From assembly GCA_937916405.1 (NCBI GenBank), contig CALFUF010000082.1, forward strand, positions 1-17,497: a stretch of DNA of 17,497 bases. Reading direction: 5' to 3'. How positions within the stretch are numbered: the stretch's first letter is position 1; every line of letters starts with the position of its first letter. The notes under the pieces are model-generated. The model was not told where the DNA came from and searched no databases. It saw only the letters and a list, made by a program, of their open reading frames with translations. This stretch comes from an uncultured Prevotella sp. (GTDB taxonomy: Bacteria; Bacteroidota; Bacteroidia; Bacteroidales; Bacteroidaceae). Position numbers and translations under genes: made by a program. Below are positions 7,775 through 13,543 of the stretch, one piece after another.

Positions 7775-7806
7775 CAAAGATACGAATAAGTGAGAAGAAA
7801 ACCAAA
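7775..7806 (-). promoter_or_regulatory. Bacteroidetes-type promoter for the AICAR transformylase gene
   Basis: On the minus strand, a -33 TTTG (7803-7806), a 20-nt spacer and a -7 TATCTTTG (7775-7782) match the primary sigma factor consensus exactly. Transcription would begin about 20 nt before ATG 7746, which supports the shorter start and leaves little room for a riboswitch. Confidence 0.8.
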
Positions 7807-7888
7807 TCTCAAAATGGAAAAATGCCATACTCTGTAATTGTTAGTGCCTTTTTTTATAAGACAAGATACAACATTGAAACTTTTTTCT

Positions 7889-7896
7889 TACTTTTG
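7889..7896 (+). promoter_or_regulatory. Probable -7 element for the 66-aa protein gene
   Basis: TACTTTTG fits TAnnTTTG and lies 17 nt before ATG 7914. No good TTTG is found 19-21 nt further upstream, so this is a weaker call than the other promoters in the window. Confidence 0.5.
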
Positions 7897-7913
7897 CAGC
7901 ATCAAAGCGAAAG

Positions 7914-8114
7914 ATGATGGAAAAGAAAAGACACGCATTGCGGAAATTGCTGGAGGCTGTGGAGCATGAACTATTGAGAAAACCGAATAGGAAGACGCTC
8001 GACAGACTGTCGCTGTTGGCTGGTTACCAAGACTGGGACTTGTTTCAGGAAGCGCTGCATGGAGAGGGCGATGGCGAGGAGAACTACGATGTAAGCGAGA
8101 AAAAGGGAACATAA
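7914..8114 (+). CDS. Small hypothetical protein (66 aa)
   Basis: Function unknown. The protein is mostly helical and charged, beginning MMEKKRHALRKLLEAVEHEL, with an acidic C-terminus (GEGDGEENYDVSEKKGT). The middle, KPNRKTLDRLSLLAGYQDWD, recalls the TLD-L--Y-GY-SW--F pattern I associate with helical, HTH-like N-terminal segments of other Bacteroidales proteins. This is recollection, not a domain call. There is no signal peptide or membrane segment. ATG 7917 is an equally possible start. It has its own probable -7 element, and its stop codon lies in the first arm of a strong hairpin terminator, so it forms a compact single-gene unit. These flanking signals are the main reason to trust it. Confidence 0.75.
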   Translation: MMEKKRHALRKLLEAVEHELLRKPNRKTLDRLSLLAGYQDWDLFQEALHGEGDGEENYDVSEKKGT

Positions 8115-8151
8115 AAAAGAGATACCATTTTGTGGATATCTCTTTTTTATG
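8110..8151. terminator. Bidirectional terminator between the 66-aa gene and rplS
   Basis: A perfect 15-bp stem (8110-8124 with 8137-8151) encloses a 12-nt centre that can pair a little further (CCA/TGG). The stem contains six A on one arm and six T on the other, so it works in both directions. The TAA of the plus-strand gene (8112-8114) is inside the first arm, and the rplS stop is 19 nt away. Confidence 0.88.
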
Positions 8152-8170
8152 TTGTGCAGGTCGTTGAGCC

Positions 8171-8530
8171 TTACTCAGCGATGTTACGACGCTTCTCCTT
8201 AATACGGGCAGCCTTACCTGTAAGTTTGCGCAGATAGTAAAGTTTAGCGCGACGTACCTTACCAACCTTGTTGACCTCGATGCTCTCAATGTTAGGTGAC
8301 TCGATGGGGAAGATACGCTCCACACCTACGGTACCAGACATCTTACGAACAGTGAAGCGCTTTTTCTCCTGGTGGCCGCTGATCTTTATGACAACGCCAC
8401 GATAGAGTTGGATACGCTCCTTAGAACCCTCGATAATTTTGTAAGCGACAGTTACAGTGTCACCAGCCTTGAACTCTGGGAACTTCTTGCCGGTTGCAAA
8501 TGCTTCTTCAGCAACTTTAATTAAATCCAT
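8171..8530 (-). CDS. rplS: 50S ribosomal protein L19
   Basis: L19 sits at the interface of the 30S and 50S subunits. The 119-residue product has the family's hallmark stretches: FKAGDTVTVAYKIIEG, RIQLYRGVVIKISG, FTVRKMSGTVGVERIFPIES and the basic end KLYYLRKLTGKAARIKEKRR. I chose ATG 8530 because it gives the normal L19 length and N-terminus (MDLIKVAEEAFATGKKFPEF). The frame stays open upstream to 8749, but that part crosses the promoter and does not resemble L19. The gene is monocistronic here: it has its own promoter about 90 nt upstream and a shared bidirectional terminator downstream. The leader of about 85 nt could fold and may carry control elements; see the findings. Confidence 0.97.
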   Translation of the reverse strand: MDLIKVAEEAFATGKKFPEFKAGDTVTVAYKIIEGSKERIQLYRGVVIKISGHQEKKRFTVRKMSGTVGVERIFPIESPNIESIEVNKVGKVRRAKLYYLRKLTGKAARIKEKRRNIAE

Positions 8531-8621
8531 TGTGTTCTTTAAATTAAATTGTTGTATCGTTCCTACGCAACATAACAGGCAACTCGTGACTTCCTGCCAG
8601 CGATTACGCGGAAAGCGGATG

Positions 8622-8653
8622 CAAAGGTACTGCTTTTTCTTGAATCTCACAAT
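8622..8653 (-). promoter_or_regulatory. Promoter of rplS
   Basis: The -7 element TACCTTTG (8622-8629, minus strand) is preceded, after 20 nt, by ATTG (8650-8653), a three-of-four match to TTTG. Predicted transcription begins near 8615, giving a leader of about 85 nt. Confidence 0.7.
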
Positions 8654-8668
8654 AATTTCGGCGGATTT

Positions 8669-8700
8669 TTTGCTAATTACCCTCTTTTTTCGTACTTTTG
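8669..8700 (+). promoter_or_regulatory. Promoter of the split 5'-nucleotidase operon
   Basis: TTTG (8669-8672), a 20-nt spacer and TACTTTTG (8693-8700) give an exact consensus match. It is back to back with the rplS promoter, with only 15 nt between their -33 elements. The ATG at 8721 is 20 nt downstream of the -7 element. Confidence 0.8.
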
Positions 8701-8720
8701 TAGTCGCTAAAACTATATCA

Positions 8721-9482
8721 ATGGACAGGAATTTAGTGATTATCATCATGATGGCTGTGGGACTGACGGCATGTCGGACACACTATCAAGTGGCATCAGT
8801 GGAGCGTTCCACCATACTGGTCGACAGTCGCTATGATGCTCATCCTGATGCTGAGGCTACCCAGTTTCTCCAGCATTATAAGCATATCGTAGATAGTATC
8901 ATGGGGCCGAAGGTGGGACGGTCGGCTAAATATATGACACCCAGCCGTCCGGAGAGTGAGTTGTCTAACCTGCTTGCGGATATCATGGTGTGGACGGCAA
9001 AGGAGTTTCAGGAGCAACCTGACTTTGGCGTGTATAACATGGGGGGTATACGTGCAGACTTACCAAAGGGGGATGTGACCTATGGTGATGTGCTGGACAT
9101 TGCTCCTTTCGAGAATAAGATCGCTTTCGCAACCCTTTCAGGTGCTGACGTGTTGGAACTCTTTGCGGAGATGGCCTCTGTCGGAGGCGAGGGGGTAAGC
9201 CATTCGGTGAGGATGGTGATCACGAAAGACGGCAGACTGGTAAGTGCGACCATCCATGGGAAGCCGATAGATCCTCAAAAAGACTATCGTGTTGCCACCA
9301 TCGACTATCTGTTAGGTGGCACGGATAAGATGGAAACTTTCAGAAAGAGCAGGGATGTCAACTCACCACAGCAGGTGGAGAACAACTCACGCTTTATCAT
9401 CAGGAACTACTTCCGTGAACAGAATCAGCAGGGTAAGGAAGTGGATGCGCAGATAGAAGGAAGGGTAGTCATAAAGGATTAG
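8721..9482 (+). CDS. 5'-nucleotidase C-terminal-domain lipoprotein
   Basis: A 253-residue protein made only of the substrate-binding (C-terminal) domain of UshA-type 5'-nucleotidases. I chose ATG 8721, just after a consensus promoter; the open frame upstream is not part of the gene. Residues 1-18 are a lipoprotein signal with lipobox LTAC (Cys18), so the protein should be membrane anchored, in the periplasm or on the surface. Family motifs are ELSNLLADIM (80-89), NMGGIRADL (106-114, the NGGGIR loop of the family), YGDVLDIAPFENK (121-133) and DYRVATIDYLLGG (188-200). No metallophosphatase domain is present; that half is the next gene, 5 nt downstream. The two probably work as a pair, a split enzyme with gene order opposite to the usual domain order. 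Confidence 0.9.
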   Translation: MDRNLVIIIMMAVGLTACRTHYQVASVERSTILVDSRYDAHPDAEATQFLQHYKHIVDSIMGPKVGRSAKYMTPSRPESELSNLLADIMVWTAKEFQEQPDFGVYNMGGIRADLPKGDVTYGDVLDIAPFENKIAFATLSGADVLELFAEMASVGGEGVSHSVRMVITKDGRLVSATIHGKPIDPQKDYRVATIDYLLGGTDKMETFRKSRDVNSPQQVENNSRFIIRNYFREQNQQGKEVDAQIEGRVVIKD

Positions 9483-9487
9483 TTATT

Positions 9488-10333
9488 ATGGTAAGATATC
9501 TTGGAATCATACTGATGATGCTTGTGTCCTTGTCGGGACAAGCAAAGAAAGACAAACAACTGGTCATTCTGCACACGAATGACACACATAGTACGATTAT
9601 GCCCATCAACGTCCAACTGCCGGATACCATGAAGGCGGGTAGGGCTGGGGCTCTTCGTCGTATCGCCATGCTGAAGGAAGAACGTGAGAAGAACCCTGAT
9701 TTGCTGCTTTTTGATAGTGGTGACTTTTCTCAAGGGTCAGCCTATTATACCATGTTTAAAGGGGATGTGGAGATAGGACTGATGAATAGGATGGGTTATG
9801 ATGCAGCGACGATAGGCAACCATGAGTTTGACTTCGGGATAGAGGAGATGGCTCGTGCGTTCCGGCTTGCTACTTTCCCGATAGTATGTGCCAACTATGA
9901 CTTCACGGGTACCCCTGTCGAGGGACTGGTGAAACCTTATGTCATCATCAAGCGGAAGGGGGTGAAGATAGGAGTGTTTGGACTATCTCCAAAGATGGAG
10001 GGACTCGTATCGGCAAAGAACTGTGTGGGTGTGAAGTATCTCGACCCTGCGAAGGTCGCTTTGGAGACGGCGAGGATACTGAAAGAGGAGAAGAAATGTG
10101 ATGTCGTGATATGTATTTCCCATTTAGGATGGAATAGTAACCGGGGAGAGGACGACCAGTATATGATTCGTGGCTCACGCAACATCGATTTGGTGTTAGG
10201 TGGACATACCCATACCTATTTTAAACAATTGGAGTATGAGAAGAATTTGGACGGCAAGGCAGTTCCTGTCGACCAGAACGGAAAGCATGCTATCTTTGTG
10301 GGAAAGATGGTGATGACGCTTCACTCGAAATAG
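9488..10333 (+). CDS. 5'-nucleotidase-type metallophosphatase (catalytic half)
   Basis: A 281-residue calcineurin-like phosphoesterase matching the N-terminal half of UshA/2',3'-cyclic phosphodiesterase proteins. Residues 1-19 form a Sec signal peptide (MVRYLGIILMMLVSLSGQA). The dinuclear metal site appears complete: D32 and H34 (HTNDTHS), D79 (DSGDFSQG), N111-H112 (IGNHEFDFG), H212 (ISHLG), and H240 and H242 (GGHTHTY). The protein ends soon after VDQNGKHAIFVGK, where full-length enzymes would continue into the C-terminal domain. That domain is the preceding gene. Expected role is hydrolysis of extracytoplasmic nucleotides to nucleosides and phosphate. The 3' end overlaps porT on the other strand by 13 nt, and no terminator is visible. 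Confidence 0.93.
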   Translation: MVRYLGIILMMLVSLSGQAKKDKQLVILHTNDTHSTIMPINVQLPDTMKAGRAGALRRIAMLKEEREKNPDLLLFDSGDFSQGSAYYTMFKGDVEIGLMNRMGYDAATIGNHEFDFGIEEMARAFRLATFPIVCANYDFTGTPVEGLVKPYVIIKRKGVKIGVFGLSPKMEGLVSAKNCVGVKYLDPAKVALETARILKEEKKCDVVICISHLGWNSNRGEDDQYMIRGSRNIDLVLGGHTHTYFKQLEYEKNLDGKAVPVDQNGKHAIFVGKMVMTLHSK

Positions 10334-11079
10334 AATGAGAGCATAATCATCTTCGACTGTGAACTTTTGACACTACCTGCGTAAGCTCGTTTATTGGTGT
10401 CGCGCAGCTCATTGACATGATTGGTGTCAAGACTGTTGCCTAAGCCATAGCAGAACTTCAACTCGGGAATGAGTTTGAAGAACGGCAGGTAGAAGTCACA
10501 TCCAATACCTACCTCCACCATCGACGAGAAGCGTTTCAGACTGACGTAGTCCTCACCGCCCCCTGTCAGATTAATCATCCCACTGATACCGGCAGCGATG
10601 AAAGGACGGTAATTATTGAAGCGTGGAGCACTGAACTTGACGTTCAGAGGCAACCCGACATACGTGTTTTTCAAATCTTGGGTCACCTTACGGGGATGTC
10701 CTTCTTCGTCAACATCCGTCATATTCATAAAGGTGAGATGCTTGGCTCCGAAGTGCATGGAGGGTGTAAATCGCAGAGCGATATTCTCATGTAGCCGTAA
10801 CTCGGCAAGTACACCAACAGAGAACCCCGGGTTCCACTTATCGGCATCAGCCATGATAAGGTGCTCACTGACATTACCTTCCTCATCGACAAGAACCTGT
10901 GGTCCCACATTCTCAAACTCTATGTCTTGCAGATGGGTACCTACCACAATACCAAAGTGTAACGGGCGCAAGTCAACATAGGGCTTATGCTGTACATGAC
11001 GCTTCTGGGCTTGTGCGGAAAGGATGCCGACAAACAGTATTGCTAAGAGAAATAATCGTTTCTTATTCACATTAAACAT
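10321..11079 (-). CDS. porT: PorT-family outer membrane protein (type IX secretion component)
   Basis: A 252-residue outer-membrane beta-barrel. PorT is required for type IX secretion in Porphyromonas gingivalis. The signal peptide covers about residues 1-24 (NKKRLFLLAILFVGILSAQA). PorT-like blocks are YVDLRPLHFGIVVG, WNPGFSVGVLAELRLHENIA, the segment TYVGLPLNVKFSAPRFNNYR followed by PFIAAGISG, VGIGCDFYLPFFKLIPELKF and the aromatic end LSFYFE, as expected of a barrel strand. I chose ATG 11079: the frame is open to 11142, but the added 21 residues are not signal-like and lie next to the promoter. It is probably transcribed alone from the divergent region shared with the ferredoxin gene. A generic barrel is the alternative reading, but the motif match to PorT from memory is good. 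Confidence 0.87.
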   Translation of the reverse strand: MFNVNKKRLFLLAILFVGILSAQAQKRHVQHKPYVDLRPLHFGIVVGTHLQDIEFENVGPQVLVDEEGNVSEHLIMADADKWNPGFSVGVLAELRLHENIALRFTPSMHFGAKHLTFMNMTDVDEEGHPRKVTQDLKNTYVGLPLNVKFSAPRFNNYRPFIAAGISGMINLTGGGEDYVSLKRFSSMVEVGIGCDFYLPFFKLIPELKFCYGLGNSLDTNHVNELRDTNKRAYAGSVKSSQSKMIMLSFYFE

Positions 11080-11139
11080 AACGCAGAAACAGGAGCCTTT
11101 ATTATTTCGACATCGTATAAATTGTGAAAATATTCTACC

Positions 11140-11147
11140 CAAAGTTA
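11140..11147 (-). promoter_or_regulatory. -7 element of porT
   Basis: TAACTTTG on the minus strand fits TAnnTTTG and lies about 60 nt before ATG 11079. No clear TTTG is found 20 nt upstream. It shares bases 11145-11147 with the putative -33 element of the divergent ferredoxin promoter. Confidence 0.5.
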
Positions 11148-11177
11148 GGTATATATCGAAAAATATTCCTATCTTTG
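11145..11177 (+). promoter_or_regulatory. Promoter of the ferredoxin gene
   Basis: TATCTTTG (11170-11177) is a strong -7 element. TTAG (11145-11148), 21 nt upstream, is a three-of-four match to the -33 TTTG. Transcription would begin near 11184, leaving a leader of about 40 nt before ATG 11227. Confidence 0.7.
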
Positions 11178-11226
11178 CATCATCAAAAGTAAGTATTTAG
11201 TATTAACTTTATAAAAAGAAAAGATT

Positions 11227-11397
11227 ATGGCATACGTAATTGGTGATGACTGCATCGCATGTGGAACATGTATCGATGAGTGCCCAGCAGGAGCAATCTC
11301 TGAGGGCGATAAGTATTCTATCAACCCAGATGTCTGCACAGAGTGCGGCACATGTGCTGACGTTTGTCCGTCAGAGGCTATCAGCCTGCCGGCATAA
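11227..11397 (+). CDS. 2[4Fe-4S] ferredoxin (56 aa)
   Basis: A small clostridial-type electron carrier of 56 residues, beginning MAYVIGDDCIACGTCIDECP and ending PSEAISLPA. The two cluster motifs are complete: C9, C12, C15, C19 and C37, C40, C43, C47, each CxxCxxCxxxCP. It would carry low-potential electrons in the cytoplasm, for example for pyruvate:ferredoxin oxidoreductase or hydrogenase; the partner cannot be told here. It is a single-gene unit, with a strong -7 element upstream and a hairpin terminator 27 nt after the stop, which suggests high expression. The opposite strand has a 79-codon open frame across the same place, but the cysteine pattern leaves no doubt about the coding strand. 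Confidence 0.97.
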   Translation: MAYVIGDDCIACGTCIDECPAGAISEGDKYSINPDVCTECGTCADVCPSEAISLPA

Positions 11398-11423
11398 GTC
11401 AAGAGCAAGTTGAAAAGAAGATA

Positions 11424-11450
11424 GGGCTTTCCGAAGGGAAAGCCTTTTTT
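11424..11450 (+). terminator. Rho-independent terminator of the ferredoxin gene
   Basis: Stem GGCTTTCC (11425-11432) with GGAAAGCC (11437-11444), loop GAAG, followed by six T (11445-11450). The T tract runs into the stop codon of the converging histidine kinase gene (11449-11451). The same hairpin could end that transcript, but it lacks a good T run on the minus strand. Confidence 0.9.
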
Positions 11451-13485
11451 ATGTCTCGTCAGGAAGAGTCATGATGAAGCGGGCACCACCCTGATAACTG
11501 GTGTCCAAACGGATATCTCCACCTAAGCGGCGGACAATACTGCGAGCAACGCTAAGACCGATACCAGTCCCAACCGAGTATTCATCGAGTTGGGTGAACT
11601 CCTCAAAGATACGCTCAGCCTCATATGGAGGAACTCCAATGCCAGTATCGGTTACGGTATATACAATGGTTTTTGCCTCCTTGTCGAGAGTGATGCGCAG
11701 TTCTATGCTTCCTTTCTCCGTAAACTTGGTGGCGTTGTTCAGTAAGAGTGCGAGTGCACGGGAGGCAGAAACTGAATTGGTGCGAATCATCTTGTCGTCT
11801 GCCTGGTCAAATTCCAGGTTGAACAGTAAATGCTTGTCATGTTGCAGGTCGGAATTCTCGACAGCCTGTGCCGCTATCTGAACGATAGTTACCTTATCGT
11901 TACGCTCTAAGACGGTCTTGCTGTGGATATCAGCGAGTTCTATCATCTTGTTGACTAGTTCTGTGATGCGCTTGGTATTGGTAGTGATACGCTTATTGAT
12001 ATCCTCTCGTTCCTCGTTTCCCAATTCGATATCTGATGTCGTGAGCACCTGTGTAAAACCGCAGAGAATGTTAAGTGGTGTACGAATCTCATGGGATATC
12101 TGCTGGATGAAGTCTGTCTTCATCCGTGACGACTCCTCCGCATGGGCATTGGCTAGTGACAGTTCTTTGTTCTTCTGTTCGAGTTCTTTGTTCTTCTCCG
12201 CCAGTTGTTTGGCATTGCGAAGACGAAGGAGACCAATAATAATCAAGGAGATAAGTATCAGCAGGATACCGATAAATGCTGTGAGGAAACGTTGGTTCTT
12301 GAGCATCGACTGCTGTTCGGCAATCTGTTTCTCTTTCTCCTGAGTCTCATACATGATGGCGAGTTCTGCCGCATTATGCTGTCGCTCGTAATTATAGATC
12401 GAGTCGATTGAGTCAACGATGCGCTCCGCCATCTGAAGGGCTTGCTCTTTCCGCCCGGATTTGATATACGCTTTCAGATAAGGGGCAAGGTACGATTTCA
12501 GGTAATACAGTGACAGGGGAATGTTCCACGACTGTACAACAGAATCGACCTTAGGTGTCAAGTTGGCGAGGTCTTCCCAGCGTTCGGCAAGTTCCAGATA
12601 CTCACTATTCTCGATAAGTCCGTTACTGGTTTTTGAGTAGTTCGTACCTAAAAAGCGTTGGTATGCCTTGTTGGCTTCGCCTTTTCGCCCAGTCTTCACA
12701 TAGACGAGTGCCTTGTGGGTATTGAGACCAGCGGTGAACTCCTCTGCGGTGGAAGCAGGGCAGTCAGGAGAGGATGTCATACGGTTAATCGTCTCGTCAG
12801 CCTGAGGGAACCATTTCTCTGCCTCGACAAACTGTTCTGTACTGGTATAGGCGTCAATGATATTATAAGTGATTCTTGTCCAAGTATAGAGGTTGTCAAA
12901 GATAGGCTCATATTGTGCTAACTTCTCCAGCGTGTTCCATGCTTTTATGAAGTTTTTCTCCGCCTCGGTATAATGTCCTAACTGCATCTGGCTATAACCG
13001 ATATCATGAAGAAGGATTGCTGACCAATAGTCTCCTACTCTTGTAGTGTCATCACGGACTATGGCGTAGGCTTCTGTTGCGACCTTGACAGCACCGTCTT
13101 GATCGCCTTTGACAGTTAGAATAGTGGATAGCTGGTCTGAAACAAAATAATAGATGGAAGGACGCTCTTGTATTAACTCGTTGCTGGCAAGGGCTCTTTT
13201 GTAATAAAGTTCTGCTGTAAGTTCTTGGCCTAACTTGTAATGAATCTGTCCTCGGTAGTAGTTCGCCTTGTATTCAGGTAAGAGATGCCGGTCCTCAAGA
13301 CTGTCCAACAGGGACAGCGCACTATCGAGATTTCTGTCCATCAACTGTTCAACTTGAACTTCCAAGTCCTTCTTTGGATGATTTCCAGAGGAAACGTTTT
13401 TCTCACGAGAAGTACATGCTGTCAGTCCAATAATGGTAACAGCAAATACCCCCAATATTATATATGTTAGTTTCCTCAGCTTCAT
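11449..13485 (-). CDS. TPR-containing membrane sensor histidine kinase
   Basis: A 678-residue kinase that phosphorylates itself and passes the phosphate to an unidentified response regulator. I chose ATG 13485: the alternative at 13509 lies inside a hairpin. The N-terminus has a signal with lipobox LTAC (Cys24), so it may be a lipoprotein. Residues about 40-385 are helical TPR-like repeats, presumably periplasmic. A membrane helix lies at about 400-421 (LTAFIGILLILISLIIIGLL), then a coiled coil to about 450. HisKA follows, with the phospho-acceptor His465 in ISHEIRTPLN. HATPase_c follows, with its N box in LLLNNATKF, G1 DTGIGV (613-618) and G2 GTGIGLS (639-645). There is no receiver domain and no response regulator gene nearby. 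It follows the TonB-linked TPR gene on the same strand after a hairpin. Confidence 0.94.
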   Translation of the reverse strand: MKLRKLTYIILGVFAVTIIGLTACTSREKNVSSGNHPKKDLEVQVEQLMDRNLDSALSLLDSLEDRHLLPEYKANYYRGQIHYKLGQELTAELYYKRALASNELIQERPSIYYFVSDQLSTILTVKGDQDGAVKVATEAYAIVRDDTTRVGDYWSAILLHDIGYSQMQLGHYTEAEKNFIKAWNTLEKLAQYEPIFDNLYTWTRITYNIIDAYTSTEQFVEAEKWFPQADETINRMTSSPDCPASTAEEFTAGLNTHKALVYVKTGRKGEANKAYQRFLGTNYSKTSNGLIENSEYLELAERWEDLANLTPKVDSVVQSWNIPLSLYYLKSYLAPYLKAYIKSGRKEQALQMAERIVDSIDSIYNYERQHNAAELAIMYETQEKEKQIAEQQSMLKNQRFLTAFIGILLILISLIIIGLLRLRNAKQLAEKNKELEQKNKELSLANAHAEESSRMKTDFIQQISHEIRTPLNILCGFTQVLTTSDIELGNEEREDINKRITTNTKRITELVNKMIELADIHSKTVLERNDKVTIVQIAAQAVENSDLQHDKHLLFNLEFDQADDKMIRTNSVSASRALALLLNNATKFTEKGSIELRITLDKEAKTIVYTVTDTGIGVPPYEAERIFEEFTQLDEYSVGTGIGLSVARSIVRRLGGDIRLDTSYQGGARFIMTLPDET

Positions 13486-13500
13486 GTCGGTTATAAGAAA

Positions 13501-13526
13501 GAGGCGCAAGTTTCAACTTGCGCTCC
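13501..13526 (-). terminator. Intergenic hairpin: terminator or attenuator between the TPR and kinase genes
   Basis: GCGCAAG (13504-13510) pairs with CTTGCGC (13517-13523) around a 6-nt loop. On the minus strand it is followed by CTCTTTCTTAT, an imperfect T tract. It sits between the TPR stop (13544) and the kinase start (13485). I see no promoter motif in the gap, so partial read-through into the kinase gene is plausible. Confidence 0.65.
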
Positions 13527-13543
13527 TTCTTAGTATTGTTTGG

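Noticed and set aside
7747..7888. Possible riboswitch or small RNA before the AICAR transformylase gene
   Set aside because: The promoter is only about 30 nt from the start codon, and I found no convincing stem in the rest of the gap.
8457..8720. Upstream extension of the 5'-nucleotidase C-terminal-domain gene
   Set aside because: The extension crosses the rplS start and both divergent promoters. ATG 8721 gives a clean lipoprotein signal directly after a consensus promoter.
8531..8749. N-terminal extension of L19
   Set aside because: It would include the promoter region, and the shorter product already has the normal length and N-terminus of L19.
8721..10333. A single 5'-nucleotidase gene broken by a frameshift
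   Set aside because: The domain order is reversed relative to the single-chain enzyme, and both parts have complete ends and their own export signals.
11169..11408. 79-codon minus-strand frame over the ferredoxin gene
   Set aside because: The plus strand carries the eight-cysteine ferredoxin with promoter and terminator; the minus frame has no recognisable features.
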